The notes under the pieces: generated by a model
Told to the model about the DNA's origin: nothing
Databases searched by the model: none
The model's input: the letters and a program-made list of their open reading frames with translations, nothing else
Part shown: positions 1 through 14,262 of the stretch, one piece after another
Layout of the letters: each line of letters begins with the position of its first letter
How positions within the stretch are numbered: the stretch's first letter is position 1
Source: Ceratothoa steindachneri
Lineage: Eukaryota > Arthropoda > Malacostraca > Isopoda > Cymothoidae
DNA length: 64,000 bases
Direction of reading: 5' to 3'
Assembly (NCBI GenBank): GCA_963969495.1
Contig: OZ018318.1
Coordinates: 94,951,413 to 95,015,412, forward strand
Program-made: the position numbers and the translations under genes

Positions 1-3000
1 TAGAGATATAGAGATATAGAGATATAGAGATATAGAGATATAGAGATATAGAGATATAGAGATATAGAGATATAGAGATATAGAGATATAGAGATATAGA
101 GATAGATATATAGAGATATAGAGATAATAGAGATATAGAGAATAGAGATATAGAGATAGAGATATAGAGATAGAGATATAGAGATATAGAGATATAGAGA
201 TATAGAGATATAGAGATATAGAGATATAGAGATATAGAGATATAGAGATATAGAGATATAGAGATATAGAGATATAGAGATATAGAGATATAGAGATATA
301 GAGATATAGAGATATAGAGATATAGAGATATAGAGATATAGAGATATAGAGATATAGAGATAGAGATATAGAGATAGAGATATAGAGATATAGAGATAGA
401 GATATAGAGATATAGAGATAGAGATATAGAGATATAGAGATATAGAGATAGAGATATAGAGATATAGAGATATAGAGATAGAGATATAGAGATATAGAGA
501 TATAGAGATAGAGATATAGAGATATAGAGATAGAGATATAGAGATATAGAGATAGAGATATAGAGATATAGAGATAGAGATATAGAGATAGAGATATAGA
601 GATATAGGAGATATAGAGATATAGAGATAGAGATATAGAGATATAGAGATATAGAGATATAGAGATATAGAGATATAGAGATATAGAGATAGAGATATAG
701 AGATATAGAGATATAGAGATATAGAGATATAGAGATAGTGATAGAGATATAGAGATATAGAGATATAGAGATAGAGATATAGAGATAGAGATATAGAGAT
801 AGAGATATAGAGATAGAGATATAGAGATATAGAGATATAGAGATATAGAGATATAGAGATATAGAGATATAGAGATATAGAGATATAGAGATATAGAGAT
901 ATAGAGATATAGAGATAGATATATAGAGATATAGAGATAGATATATAGAGATATAGAGATAGATATATAGAGATATAGAGATAGATATATAGAGATAGAT
1001 ATATAGAGATAGAGATAGATATATAGAGATAGAGATATAGAGATAGAGATATAGAGATAGAGATATAGAGATAGAGATATAGAGATAGAGATATAGAGAT
1101 ATAGAGATATAGAGATAGAGATATAGAGATATAGAGATATAGAGATATAGAGATATAGAGATATAGAGATATAGAGATATAGAGATATAGAGATATAGAG
1201 ATATAGAGATATAGAGATATAGAGATATAGAGATATAGAGATATAGAGATATAGAGATATAGAGAATATAGAGATAGAGATATAGAGATAGAGATATAGA
1301 GATAGAGATATAGAGATAGATATATAGAGATAGATATATAGAGATAGATATATAGAGATAGAGATATAGAGATATAGAGATATAGAGATATAGAGATATA
1401 GAGAGATAGAGATATAGAGATATAGAGATATAGAGATATAGAGATATATAGAGATAGAGATATAGAGATATAGAGATATAGAGATATAGAGATATAGAGA
1501 TATAGAGATATAGAGATATAGAGATATAGAGATATAGAGATATAGAGATATAGAGATATAGAGATATAGAGATAGTGATAGAGATATAGAGATAGATATA
1601 TAGAGATATAGAGATATAGAGATAGAGATATAGAGATATAGAGATATAGAGATAGAGATATAGAGATATAGAGATATAGAGATATAGAGATAGAGATATA
1701 GAGATATAGATATAGAGATATAGAGATATAGAGATATAGAGATATAGAGATATAGAGATATAGAGATATAGAGATATAGAGATATAGAGATATAGAGATA
1801 TAGAGATATAGAGATATAGAGATAGATATATAGAGATATAGAGATAGATATATAGAGATATAGAGATATAGAGATATAGAGATATAGAGATATAGAGATA
1901 GAGATATAGAGATATAGAGATATAGAGATATAGAGATATAGAGATATAGAGATATAGAGATATAGAGATATAGAGATATAGAGATATAGAGATATAGAGA
2001 TATAGAGATATAGAGATATAGAGATATAGAGATATAGAGATATAGAGATATAGAGATATAGAGATATAGAGATATAGAGATATAGAGATAGAGATATAGA
2101 GATAGAGATATAGAGATATAGAGATAGAGATATAGAGATATAGAGATAGAGATATAGAGATATAGAGATATAGAGATAGAGATATAGAGATATAGAGATA
2201 TAGAGATAGAGATATAGAGATATAGAGATATAGAGATAGAGATATAGAGATATAGAGATAGAGATATAGAGATATAGAGATAGAGATATAGAGATATAGA
2301 GATAGAGATATAGAGATAGAGATATAGAGATATAGAGATATAGAGATATAGAGATAGAGATATAGAGTATAGAGATATAGAGATATAGAGATATAGAGAT
2401 ATAGAGATATAGAGATATAGAGATATAGAGATATAGAGATAGATATATAGAGATATAGAGATATAGAGATATAGAGATATAGAGATAGAGATATAGAGAT
2501 ATAGAGATAGAGATATAGAGATATAGAGATATAGAGATAGAGATATAGAGATATAGAGATATAGAGATATAGAGATAGAGATATAGAGATATAGAGATAT
2601 AGAGATATAGAGATAGAGATATAGAGATATAGAGATATAGAGATAGAGATATAGAGATATAGAGATAGAGATATAGAGATATAGAGATAGAGATATAGAG
2701 ATATAGAGATAGAGATATAGAGATAGAGATATAGAGGATATAGAGATATAGAGATAGAGATATAGAGATAGAGATATAGATATAGAGATATAGAGATATA
2801 GAGATATAGAGATATAGAGATATAGAGATAGATATATAGAGATATAGAGATAGATATATAGAGATATAGAGATAGATATATAGAGATATAGAGATAGAGA
2901 TATAGAGATATAGAGATAGAGATATAGAGATAGAGATATAGAGATATAGAGATATAGAGATATAGAGATATAGAGATATAGAGATATAGAGATATAGAGA

Positions 3001-5884
3001 TATAGAGATATAGAGATAGATATATAGAGATATAGAGATAGATATATAGAGATATAGAGATAGATATATATAGATATAGAGATAGATATATAGAGATAGA
3101 GATAGATATATAGAGATAGAGATATAGAGATAGAGATAGAGATATAGAGATAGAGATAGAGATATAGAGATAGAGATATAGAGATAGAGATATAGAGATA
3201 TAGATATAGAGATATAGAGATAGAGATATAGAGATATAGAGATAGAGATATAGAGATATAGAGATAGAGATAGGATAGAGATAGAGATAGATATATAGAG
3301 ATAGAGATAGAGATAGAGATAGAGATAGAGATAGAGATAGATATATAGAGATAGAGATAGAGATAGAGATAGAGATAGAGATAGAGATAGAGATATAGAT
3401 ATAGAGATAGCGATATAGAGATATAGAGATATAGAGATATAGAGATATAGAGATATAGAGATATAGAGATAGAGATATAGAGATATAGAGATATAGAGAT
3501 ATAGAGATATAGAGATATAGAGATATAGAGATATAGAGATATAGAGATATAGAGATATAGAGATATAGAGATATAGAGATATAGAGATATAGAGATATAG
3601 AGATATAGAGATATAGAGATATAGAGATATAGAGATATAGAGATATAGAGATATAGAGATATAGAGATATAGAGATATAGAGATATAGAGATATAGAGAT
3701 AGAGATATAGAGATAGAGATATAGAGATATAGAGATAGAGATATAGAGATATAGAGATAGAGATATAGAGATATAGAGATATAGAGATAGAGATATAGAG
3801 ATATAGAGATATAGAGATAGAGATATAGAGATATAGAGATATAGAGATATAGAGATATAGAGATATAGAGATATAGAGATATAGAGATATAGAGATATAG
3901 AGATAGATATATAGAGATATAGAGATAGATATATAGAGATATAGAGATAGAGATATAGAGATATAGAGATATAGAGATATAGAGATAGAGATATAGAGAT
4001 ATAGAGATAGAGATATAGAGATATAGAGATATAGAGATAGAGATATAGAGATATAGAGATATAGAGATATAGAGATAGAGATATAGAGATATAGAGATAT
4101 AGAGATAGAGGATATAGAGATATAGAGATAGAGATATAGAGATATAGAGATAGAGATATAGAGATATAGAGATATAGAGATAGAGATATAGAGATATAGA
4201 GATATAGAGATAGAGATATAGAGATATAGAGATAGAAGATATAGAGATATAGAGATAGAGATATAGAGATATAGAGATAGAGATATAGAGATAGAGATAT
4301 AGAGATATAGAGATATAGAGATAGAGATATAGAGATAGAGATATAGAGATATAGAGATAGAAGATATAGAGATATAGAGATATAGAGATATAGAGATAGA
4401 TATATAGAGATATAGAGATAGATATATAGAGATATAGAGATAGATATATAGAGATATAGAGATAGAGATATAGAGATATAGAGATAGAGATATAGAGATA
4501 GAGATATAGAGATATAGAGATATGAGATATAGAGATATAGAGATATAGAGATATAGAGATATAGAGATATAGAGATATAGAGATAGATATATAGAGATAT
4601 AGAGATAGATATATAGAGATATAGAGATAGATATATAGAGATATAGAGATAGATATATAGAGATAGAGATAGATATATAGAGATAGAGATATAGAGATAG
4701 AGATAGAGATATAGAGATAGAGATAGAGATATAGAGATAGAGATATAGAGATAGAGATATAGAGATATAGATATAGAGATATAGAGATAGAGATATAGAG
4801 ATATAGAGATAGAGATATAGAGATATAGAGATAGAGATATAGAGATAGAGATAGAGATAGAGATAGATATATAGAGATAGAGATAGAGATAGAGATAGAG
4901 ATAGAGATAGAGATAGATATATAGAGATAGAGATAGAGATAGAGATAGAGATAGAGATAGAGATAGAGATATAGATATAGAGATAGCGATATAGAGATAT
5001 AGAGATATAGAGATATAGAGATAGAGATATAGAGATATAGAGATATAGAGATATAGAGATATAGAGATATAGAGATATAGAGATATAGAGATATAGAGAT
5101 ATAGAGATAGATATATAGAGATATAGAGATAGATATATAGAGATAGAGATATAGAGATAGAGATAGATATATAGAGATAGAGATATAGAGATAGAGATAG
5201 ATATATAGAGATAGAGATATAGAGATAGAGATATAGAGATAGAGATAGAGATATAGAGATAGAGATAGAGATATAGAGATATAGATATAGAGATATAGAG
5301 ATAGAGATATAGAGAGATATAGAGATAGAGATATAGAGATAGAGATATAGAGATATAGAGATAGAGATATAGAGATAGAGATAGAGATAGAGATAGATAT
5401 ATAGAGATATAGATATATAGATATATAGATATATAGATATATAGATATATAGATATATAGATATATAGAGATATAGAGATATAGAGATATAGAGATATAG
5501 AGATATAGAGATATAGAGATATAGAGATAGAGATAGAGATATAGAGATATAGAGATATAGAGATAGAGATAGAGATATAGAGATAGAGATAGAGATATAG
5601 AGATATAGAGATATAGAGATAGAGATATAGAGATAGAGATAGAGATAGAGATAGATATATAGAGATAGAGATAGAGATATAGATATATAGATATATAGAG
5701 ATATAGAGATATAGAGATAGAGATAGAGATATAGAGATATAGAGATATAGAGATATAGAGATATAGAGATATAGAGATAGAGATATAGAGATAGAGATAG
5801 AGATATAGAGATATAGAGATATAGAGATATAGAGATAGAGATATAGAGATAGAGATAGAGATAGAGATAGAGATAGATATATAG
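1..5884. repeat. Mixed 8-bp/6-bp GATA-type satellite
   Basis: The stretch is built almost only from the 8-mer GATATAGA and the 6-mer GATAGA in irregular blocks. Runs of GATATATA occur near 5405-5468, and single-base variants are scattered through it (GATAGTGAT at 739 and 1576, GATAGCGAT at 3411 and 4987). No frame or unique sequence interrupts it. It is a GATA-rich satellite of the general kind known in many animals. An assembly collapse or expansion cannot be excluded for such an array. Confidence 0.97.
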
Positions 5885-7140
<1,256 letters not shown>

Positions 7141-7196
7141 GTGTGTTACGTCAATAGGGGTGGAATTTCAAAATGAAATAATATTAACGCGGACCA

Positions 7197-8944
7197 CTAT
7201 TTATTTCTTTTTCCAACAAAATCAAAATGAGAGAAATTACCTTTTGTTTGGATGATATTTTCATGTCGCGCAGTCACCTTACTTTTCTTAATGGACGGGA
7301 GAAATTGCTTCATATTACCGAAGTACTCGTAAGTAATCAGTTCTTCGACTTCGTCAGGCTTCTTTTCTTGGCCATCGGATACATTTTCCAGTGCTCTTCG
7401 ATATCGTGCATGAGACATTGCAGCTCGTCCTCTGACTTCGTGCGAGGGTTCTTAGTGAAATCTTGCACCAGAGCTAGCCCTAGTTCCGCGGCGTCTTTGG
7501 TGACGAGAAGTCCACCTACTCCTCTTGCCCGGCATGGTATATGGGGCTTATCACCCATAGGGTAGGATCGTCGTTGAGGAGCCCTTTGTCGATTTCCAGC
7601 AAATCCAGGAAATTCTCAGTGTTTTTTGTGACGAAGGAGGCCACGGTCTTGTTGTCTAAGTCAGCCTCCTCGAAGGGAAGTTTAGATGAAGATTCCTCTG
7701 ATGCCCCCACGCTTGGGAAGTTGGCAACAACACGCAGCTTCTCCTTCAGGCACAACTCATCATCAAAAAGCGCAAGACCAACTGTCTCTTCCGACAGGTA
7801 CCACATGGGACGTCCAAACGCTTTCAGCCCCGACTCTCTTTTCGCGTGGGCTTTGTAATGGTTAAAGTCGGTTCTCGGAGCTTTTACTGAACACGGAGCT
7901 GAGAACCAATCTCGAATGTAGTAGCGTACGATGAAGATGCAGAACTCTCACCTTTGGAAAAACTGCGGCCTTGAATGCGCGTGAAGTGGACGGCCGCAGT
8001 TTGTGTTATTCTGCGAAGTAAGGCGCGAAGATCCACATTTTCAGAGCATAAATCATTCTTGCCATCCATCGAGCCCGATTTACTACTCCTGGCTTGTGGA
8101 AAATGGTCTTCTTGCGTCCATGAGGGATTCCACCAAGTTGATGGTAGTCGTCACGTGGGTGCTACTGTTGGAGGTAGCCTTGGCAAAGTTTGAGGACATC
8201 ATCCACCCAGTCCTCCTTGAGCTCTTCGTTTGCTGTCCTGTACTGGTCTTGATCAACAAACTGACAGAACTCTCGGAAACGGACAAAGGCAGTGCTAACT
8301 GGATTTTGAGATGCTTCTGGGATGAAGTTTGAAAAAACAGCTGATGAATTTCCAGCATACGATGGCGTCAGGCCAAATGCAGATGATTTCTATCAAGGAT
8401 TTGCTGCAATTGAACGCACACATCTTCGCTGCCAATTGATTGTGCTCGCGCTCAACGACAATTCTTCAGCGTTCACTCCTAGCTCCTCCGCGAATGGAAG
8501 CAGCACTTGTGCACCTTGACGGTCACTTATGTTGATCCAGTTCAGAGAGGCAGAAACTTGCAGGAAGATGATTTACATCTGCGATGTGCGTGACGGATCA
8601 TTTTAGTAGAAGAGTTACTATCACGCCTTGCTCTTGAGACCAAGCGGGCGAAGTTTAAGACTCTAGTTCAACGGTGGCCGCCTTTCTGCGAACGCTTGCC
8701 ATTCCTTCGCAGCTGGACTTCTTTCATAGTCACCTTCGCTCGTTGTCCGTTTCTGTTTTTCCACCCAGGCAAGATCCACATCGCCCAGGTTCCTCTGAAC
8801 TTCCAGGAACTCGCAATCCTCCTTGATCTTAATTAAGTAAATGGCATTGCGATGTAAAACATCAAACAAATCTTTAAGTGAAGAAAGGAAATTTGCTCGG
8901 TTTTCCTCAGTTTGCCATCTTGTCCGAGATTTTGATTTATTCAA
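7197..8944 (-). pseudogene. Broken transposon-like protein gene, uncharacterised family
   Basis: Read on the minus strand, several open blocks in different frames follow one another as parts of one protein: 8663-8944 (segment with FLSSLKDLFDVLHRNA), about 8181-8335 (FREFCQFVDQDQYRTANEEL), 7516-7806 (begins WYLSEETVGLALFDDEL), 7337-7558 (DAAELGLALVQDF) and 7197-7418. Adjacent blocks overlap in different frames, so frameshifts separate them. From memory these motifs recur in a multi-copy, poorly characterised protein family spread through invertebrate genomes and probably carried by mobile DNA. I cannot name it or give a function. No catalytic motif is evident. An exon-intron gene is an alternative, but abrupt frame changes without clear splice sites favour a dead copy. 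Upstream sequence to about 9400 may hold its 5' part. Confidence 0.4.
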
Positions 8945-9501
8945 TTCGTTGTACTCTTCGTGAAGACGCCGTACTTTCTTGAGGATATCACACGGATCAA
9001 TGGTCAGAATATTTTCCTTGGAGTACTGATGTTGAACTTTGAGTGCGTCTGCCGAACTGAGAACGTCTAATCACGCGGGTTTACTTTGCGTGGTACTGTA
9101 AAGCACACATAAATTCCTCACGGTTCATGAGAACACTCGATGGCAGTCTTTGAGTTCCTTGGGCTCGTAGGAGCCATAACTTGTCAGCGGACCTCGTGAA
9201 AGACATCTGTAAAAAAGAAAAATACAAGTCAATAAAGAGGAGAATAAGACGGAAATCTCTCCATAAAATAAAATAATACTGAAACCAATTCTTACACTGC
9301 AAAATTGTAAGAAGCGGGACCATGCCTTCGCTGAATGGGGTGGAGCAATAGGGACAATCTTCAAAGCGTCTTCTTGACATGAAGATATCATGCTGCAAAA
9401 CATAGATTTTGACTGTAGTGTTCCATCATCAATATGCAAATATGCATGAACTGCCGGGTTCCGCGTTATAGTCTGAACACTTTTGAGCTTTTGACTAATC
9501 G

Positions 9502-9505
<4 letters not shown>

Positions 9506-9575
<70 letters not shown>
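9506..9575. repeat. (AT)n microsatellite
   Basis: About 70 bp of perfect AT, followed by a short GA run (cagagagagaga). The Ile/Tyr-rich open frame across it is only a reading of the repeat. Confidence 0.95.
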
Positions 9576-9579
<4 letters not shown>

Positions 9580-10120
9580 GAGAGAGAGACGCTGAGCCAG
9601 TGAGAGTTTGAGAAGTCAAGAATAAGTTTGATCTTTGCCTAGTAGGAAAAAAAAATGTTGCAGAGTATATTTTATTGAAAGCTGTAAGGGATATGAGTAT
9701 AGGACTCTATGATCACCTAATTATGGTGTTTAACCCATTAGCGGGCAGGTATCCCGCTCGGTATACTTAATACCACGTTTTTGACGAAACGTGGTGCAAT
9801 ACTTTGATGGCGTAGACGGCTTGGGTTGGTTTCAGTCAATGAGGAAACTCCTTGGCTATTTTTGCACCAATTAGAGCTTGCTAGCCCATGCTGGAGCTTG
9901 GCTAGTGCAGGTAGAAGCAAGCATTCTCTGTTCAGACGCCGTACTAGCCAGATCTTCCCTGAGTTACTCCGACACACACGCCACCCACACCCGCAATAAT
10001 GGAGGTAGGTGCATTAAAATCTAATAACACATATCTAGATAAATTTGTTCCAATGTGATATGGGTGTGAAGTGTAAAATATGAAAAGAAATTGGTGAAAA
10101 ATGGTGGTGTAATAAGAGGT

Positions 10121-10210
10121 GTCCCGCGCGGGACTTTTGCCCGGCTTACGGGAAACCATATCAGTCCTGTAAGGGTACTATGCCCGGTCTACGTGGAATC
10201 ATATTAGTCC
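10121..10210 (+). repeat. Left subterminal repeat of the piggyBac element
   Basis: Two degenerate tandem units of about 43 bp share the core GCCCGG-YTTACG-GGAA-CATAT-AGTCC (10136-10167 and 10179-10210). The same unit occurs in reverse complement at 12868-12917, so this is one arm of a long subterminal inverted repeat, a likely transposase-binding region by analogy with other piggyBac elements. Confidence 0.7.
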
Positions 10211-10899
10211 CGCACGGGACTTTCTGCCCGCTATAGACATCTTATTTAACGAAATGTATGGTGATTTTTTTTTATGGTGAAACGAACTTATGGTGATGTG
10301 GGACATTTATCTGGTTTGTGAGACCCATATGGCCTATGGCCTGAAAATACTGGTGTTTTCTGTAGTTACCTGCATTATATTTACTTTTAATGATGGTTAT
10401 GGTGTATTCTTATTGTGTTTTTAGATAAATATGGCCCTAACTAATGCCATGCTTTCTCATTTAACCTTTGGCATTCTACTCTGGTGCCAGGAGGACTAGG
10501 CAGCAGGCTCATAGGGAAAAGGACACCTACACCCAATTCTTGATTCCCCCCCACTTGTTCGACAGCGACATCTAGGTGGAGGATGACGCCCTAGATGAGG
10601 TCTCACTCCCACAATCTCATGGAAGCAATGAAACTAATGTTTTAAAGAACAGGAGTGTTTGTTTTGGTGGCATGTTTAGAAGGCCAAGTGCTGTGATGTC
10701 ATTGGCATTTAATTTGTGAGCCAGAGACTTAAAGAGAAACTTCAAACAGACTCATGTTTTGCTGTGAGTCATTTGAATAGGTGGCCTTTAAATGGCTGCA
10801 GTTATTGTTTGCTGCCATTTTTAAAGGGACAAGTCTAGTCATGTGATGTATAGGGACACATCTTTGTTGTCCACCAGCGCTGTCACCAGAATCAGGCCA

Positions 10900-12654
10900 G
10901 AGCTAATCCCATAGGAGGACACTATTGACAGTGAAGATGAAGAGGAAGCAACTGGACCGGCTCTCAAGAAGGCTAGGAGAGCCCAGAAATATGTGCCGCA
11001 AAGGACATGGAAAAAAAAGGACATCAGCTACCCTCCACTGCCTGACTTTACCTACCCTGCCCCTCATCCTCTCAGGTCACCACGGCCCTCCTGGGGGATA
11101 GCGTATACCAAACAAACCTCTATGCCCGGCAGAAAAACGTCAACACCACCTTCCGGATAGACATATTTTTTTTTTTTTTTTTAAGAGCTCATCTGGCGAC
11201 TTTCCGGATAGACAAGCATGAATTCATGGTGTTCATCGGCATTATGCTGTACATGGAGTTCTCCATCTCGCCTACAATTGAGGACTACTGCGGAACATAC
11301 ACGGGGGATGAAGGTGGCTGAAGTAATATCCTCTAAGCGGTTTCGGCTGATCATGTCCCTTCTACATTTTAACAACAATGAGAACCTCCCTGGCACCACT
11401 GACCGCTTCTTCAAAATTCGTCCGATTTTTGCTTTCCTGCCTAGGCAGTTCCTGCAGGTGGAAGCAACCCTCACGCAGTCCATCGATGAAGTCATGGTAT
11501 CCTACAAGGGCACCAGAGCGGGGACCCTGAGACAGTACATCCAGAAAAAGCCGGACAATTGGGAGTATAAGCTGTTCTGCCGGGCAAGCATTGATGGGTT
11601 CATCCATGATATCCTCATGTACCAGAGAGAAACTACCTTCACCAGCCACCACACCAAGCTCCCCCAGGAGGAGTCACAACTCCTTGTCTCCACCAAGACC
11701 GTCCTTGTGTTGGCCAAGACCCTGAAGAGACATTCTTAGTCAGCTATATATCCCGACAACTACTTCACCAGCATCGAACTCGTGGAGTATCTGAAGGACA
11801 AGGTGGGCTGCCGGTACGTGGGGACGGCAAGGTTCAACCGCGTGGGGCGTGCTCGTCTGATTTGTACCAAAGAGCTGGGCAAGAAGACGACTCCTCGAGG
11901 CCAATACGACTACCGGTTCAGAAACTGAATCCTTGCCCTGCGCTGGAAAGACAACAAGAACGTCACGGTCCTGTCTTCTGACCTCGGGGTCGAGCCCGTT
12001 GGCAATGTGAAGAGATACGACCGCAACACCAAGAAGAAGGTGGGAGTGCCCTGCCCCATCGTCATCAAGCAGTGCAGCAGGAAGATGGGGGGCATTGACA
12101 AGTCTGACATGCTGACTCACCTATACAAGACCCCAATGCGGGCCAGGAGGTGGTACATGAGGCTCTTCGGGTTTGCCCTAGACTTTTGTGTCTGCAACGC
12201 CTGGATCATCTACAAGCGGGACTGTCAGGCCATGGGAGAGAATCCAATACCCCTAAAGCTCTTCCGGCTTGATATCAGCCGCTTTGCCCACTGTCAGGGG
12301 ACCATGGAGCCTAGAATCACGAGGGCATCACCTGACCCGCCAATGTCCATTCCACGTCGGGGGTACATGGCCCCACTCCCCAGGGTCCAGCAGAGCTATG
12401 ACAACTCAAAGTCACACCTGCACATCTTCATCAATAACCGGCAGACCTGCAAGCACTGCTCCACTAAGGCCACAATCCACCGCTCCAGGTGGATTTGCGA
12501 TGTCTGCCAGATCGGACACCCGCAACTGCTTCGGGCCAATCTCACACCCCTCCCACCGAAGCTGAGCAGCAGCCCTCTACCTCCGCCACCTCTCCCTCAG
12601 CCCGTCTCTCATCCATTATCTCCTCTGCTTGGTTTCCCATGTGTTGGTATGTAA
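10900..12654 (+). pseudogene. piggyBac transposase (DDE_Tnp_1_7/PGBD type), broken
   Basis: An acidic, Lys/Arg-rich N-terminal part (SEDEEEATGPALKKARRAQK, from about 10930) leads to PPLPDFTYPAPHP and QTNLYARQKN. The catalytic core follows: KRFRLIMSLLHFNNNENL, SIDEVMVSYKG (first Asp), PDNYFTS (second Asp), WKDNKNVTVLSS (third Asp), then SRKMGGIDKSDM. The C-terminus has a Cys-rich finger (CKHC...CDVC, near 12450-12510), as in the family. The catalytic Asp residues are all still readable, but frame changes occur near 11090, 11300 and 11740, a stop lies near 11926, and a 38-bp retro-insertion interrupts 11164-11201. The two longest open blocks are 11218-11739 and 12007-12654. The transposase is therefore dead as it stands. 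Confidence 0.85.
11164..11201 (-). mobile_element. 38-bp retro-insertion (3' tip of family N) in the transposase
   Basis: The 13-mer TTCCGGATAGACA occurs at 11151-11163 and again at 11202-11214. Between the copies lie a T-rich run and then AAGAGCTCATCTGGCGACT. That second part equals the extreme 3' end of the family N element seen at 42188-42205. The insert is thus a severely 5'-truncated, poly(A)-tailed minus-strand copy with a target-site duplication. Discounting the insert and one duplicate makes the transposase frame run straight across the point. Confidence 0.9.
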
Positions 12655-12840
12655 AATCATTGATTTTATACTTTTTTATAAATAAAACATTGAATTTTTC
12701 CCTGCGTTTTATTTCAAACAAGCATTAATTTTTAAGAAATATTCATGAAATTTGTTGATGTTAAATAACATATAATATTAACATAATTGTAGCCAGTTAT
12801 AACATAATACAAAATGAGTTATATGGTAAATTATTTATAC

Positions 12841-12917
12841 CCCATACCGGGCAAAGTAGCCTGGACGGGACTAACATGATTTCCCGTAAGCCGGGCGGGT
12901 AGCCCGCACGGGATACT
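12841..12917 (-). repeat. Right subterminal repeat of the piggyBac element
   Basis: In reverse complement this reads TATCCCGTGCGGGCTACC, then CCGGCTTACGGGAAATCATG, matching the left arm at 10121-10167 with few mismatches. Confidence 0.7.
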
Positions 12918-12924
12918 TGATTAA

Positions 12925-13780
12925 CAGAACATTACAGGCAATCAATGCCGCAAATCCCAAAATGTTCAGGAATAAAAGTGTCTTAGAAATACATCTAGTT
13001 TTGGCCCTAAAAAGTATTTTTGATATCTCAAGTATTTCTAGGTATACCTTCTAAACGGCTGTTTAAATTGGTTAGTGCATGGATTGGAAGTTGAAGGAAA
13101 GGTGGAAAGGTAGACAGAATTAGAAGTGAAATTCTTTTTTTTAGAGAGAAAGGGAAGAGTATGTTATAATTTTAGAGATTAGGAGAGAAGAAACATGTTT
13201 TAGCATGGAAGTTTAGGAAATCGGAAAAAAATATCGAAGTGACATTTTGTGGAACAAGAACTATGTGTGTCTGTTACAAAACTGGGAAGAGTAAACAAAA
13301 TGTTAAATGTTGGAATAACGATGCGAAGTGTGTATTGGTAAGCACATAGGTTTCCTTACAAATGTTATAGTGCGGACGAGTATGTTCAGAAGATGCGGTT
13401 GGATTCATAGAATGAGAAGACTAGAAGAGTAGAAAATGAAGCAATTGATCTAAAGATGATCGAGGCTCCTCAAAGAAATAGGAAAAGCTGAAGTAGTAGG
13501 TGAAGGATATCGGTGGGAATTAAAAGAAACCAATTACACGTTACTTGTGAGCAATCAAGAAGTAAAAGAAAGTATCAAGAATACTTTGATAAGTTGTATA
13601 TTGTAGTTATGGTTTTTGATGCAAATATATACGTGATTGTAATCGTAAGCATAGTTGATTGGTGTATAGAAGTGATAGACATACAAGAGCTGGTTATATC
13701 TGTAATTTATCTGAGGGTAATTTATTTAGATATATTTACATTATTAAATGTCAAGGACTTAAATGATCGTAATATTCATT
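12925..13780. other. No gene recognised
   Basis: AT-rich sequence between the piggyBac element and the mariner relic. One open frame of 92 codons (13513-13791) has a hydrophobic Ile/Val-rich composition and no motif I recognise. I treat it as chance. Confidence 0.6.
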
Positions 13781-14262
13781 TTATTCAATAGCACCACCGT
13801 CAACCTTAATTACGGCCTTCAGGGGGTGCGCGAACTTGAGGTCCCCCTGTTTAACTGAGTGAAAACTATGGTGATCCTTGACCAAAGTTTCAACTTGGTG
13901 GTACAAGGAGACATTCTTGGTCTTTCTCTCAACCACGCTGAACTTATAATATTCTAAGTTGTTTAGTCTGAGGAATTAAGAGGCTAAATTTTGGTAGTGA
14001 TGTGGTCAAATATATTGTTTAACAGCTAAGTTGGGTCTTCTTCCTTTCAATCAGAGCAACAATGACTCCTCCAGACACTTAATGTATTCTTCCAAATTAA
14101 TTCCGAAGCCCTCCTGGAACATAAGCAAGGACGTAACGTGGCCTTCACTACGGACAACCCAACCACCATAATGTCAACCCCAAAATTGGTCTTCATACCT
14201 ATCTGTGCATATTGGGGATACAAAACCCAAGTATTCGTTTATCTTTAAAATGCAGCTACCGA
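13781..14262 (-). pseudogene. mariner/Tc1-superfamily transposase relic
   Basis: On the minus strand, blocks in changing frames read MKTNFGVDIMVVGLS (near 14200), SEGHVTSLLMFQEGFGIN and EEYIKCLEE (near 14080-14140), then LEYYKFSVVERKTKN and HPLKAVIKVDGGAIE ending at the stop at 13781. The order and spacing match the second half of a mariner-like transposase (the V-SSEGHVMPPHFF, Y-E-L and D/NPLDYYVW-VVER regions). The middle part, which should hold the catalytic Asp before the conserved NPLDYY region, is missing, so an internal deletion is inferred as well as several stops. No terminal inverted repeats were recognised. Family placement is from motif memory; the subgroup (for example maT-like) is a guess. 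Confidence 0.6.

Larger units (their letters stand above)
9730..12924 (+). mobile_element. piggyBac-family DNA transposon, decayed
   Basis: The region contains a piggyBac-type transposase remnant on the plus strand. At the left, TTAA at 9730-9733 is followed by CCC, the classic piggyBac edge. At the right a TTAA lies at 12921-12924. Related inverted motifs rich in CCCG/CGGG lie near both sides (9747-9762, 10121-10210, and reversed at 12841-12917). The two outermost ends do not match base for base, so the exact termini are uncertain. piggyBac elements move by cut-and-paste into TTAA sites. An AATAAA-like signal near 12680 follows the coding region. The element is inactive because the transposase frame is broken in several places. 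Confidence 0.75.

Noticed and set aside
9125..9619. 164-codon minus-strand open frame with a long Ile/Tyr run
   Set aside because: The run is the translation of the (AT)n tract at 9506-9575; the rest has no motif.
11740..12120. 126-codon minus-strand frame opposite the piggyBac transposase
   Set aside because: It is antisense to readable transposase motifs (PDNYFTS, WKDNKN, GGIDKSDM).
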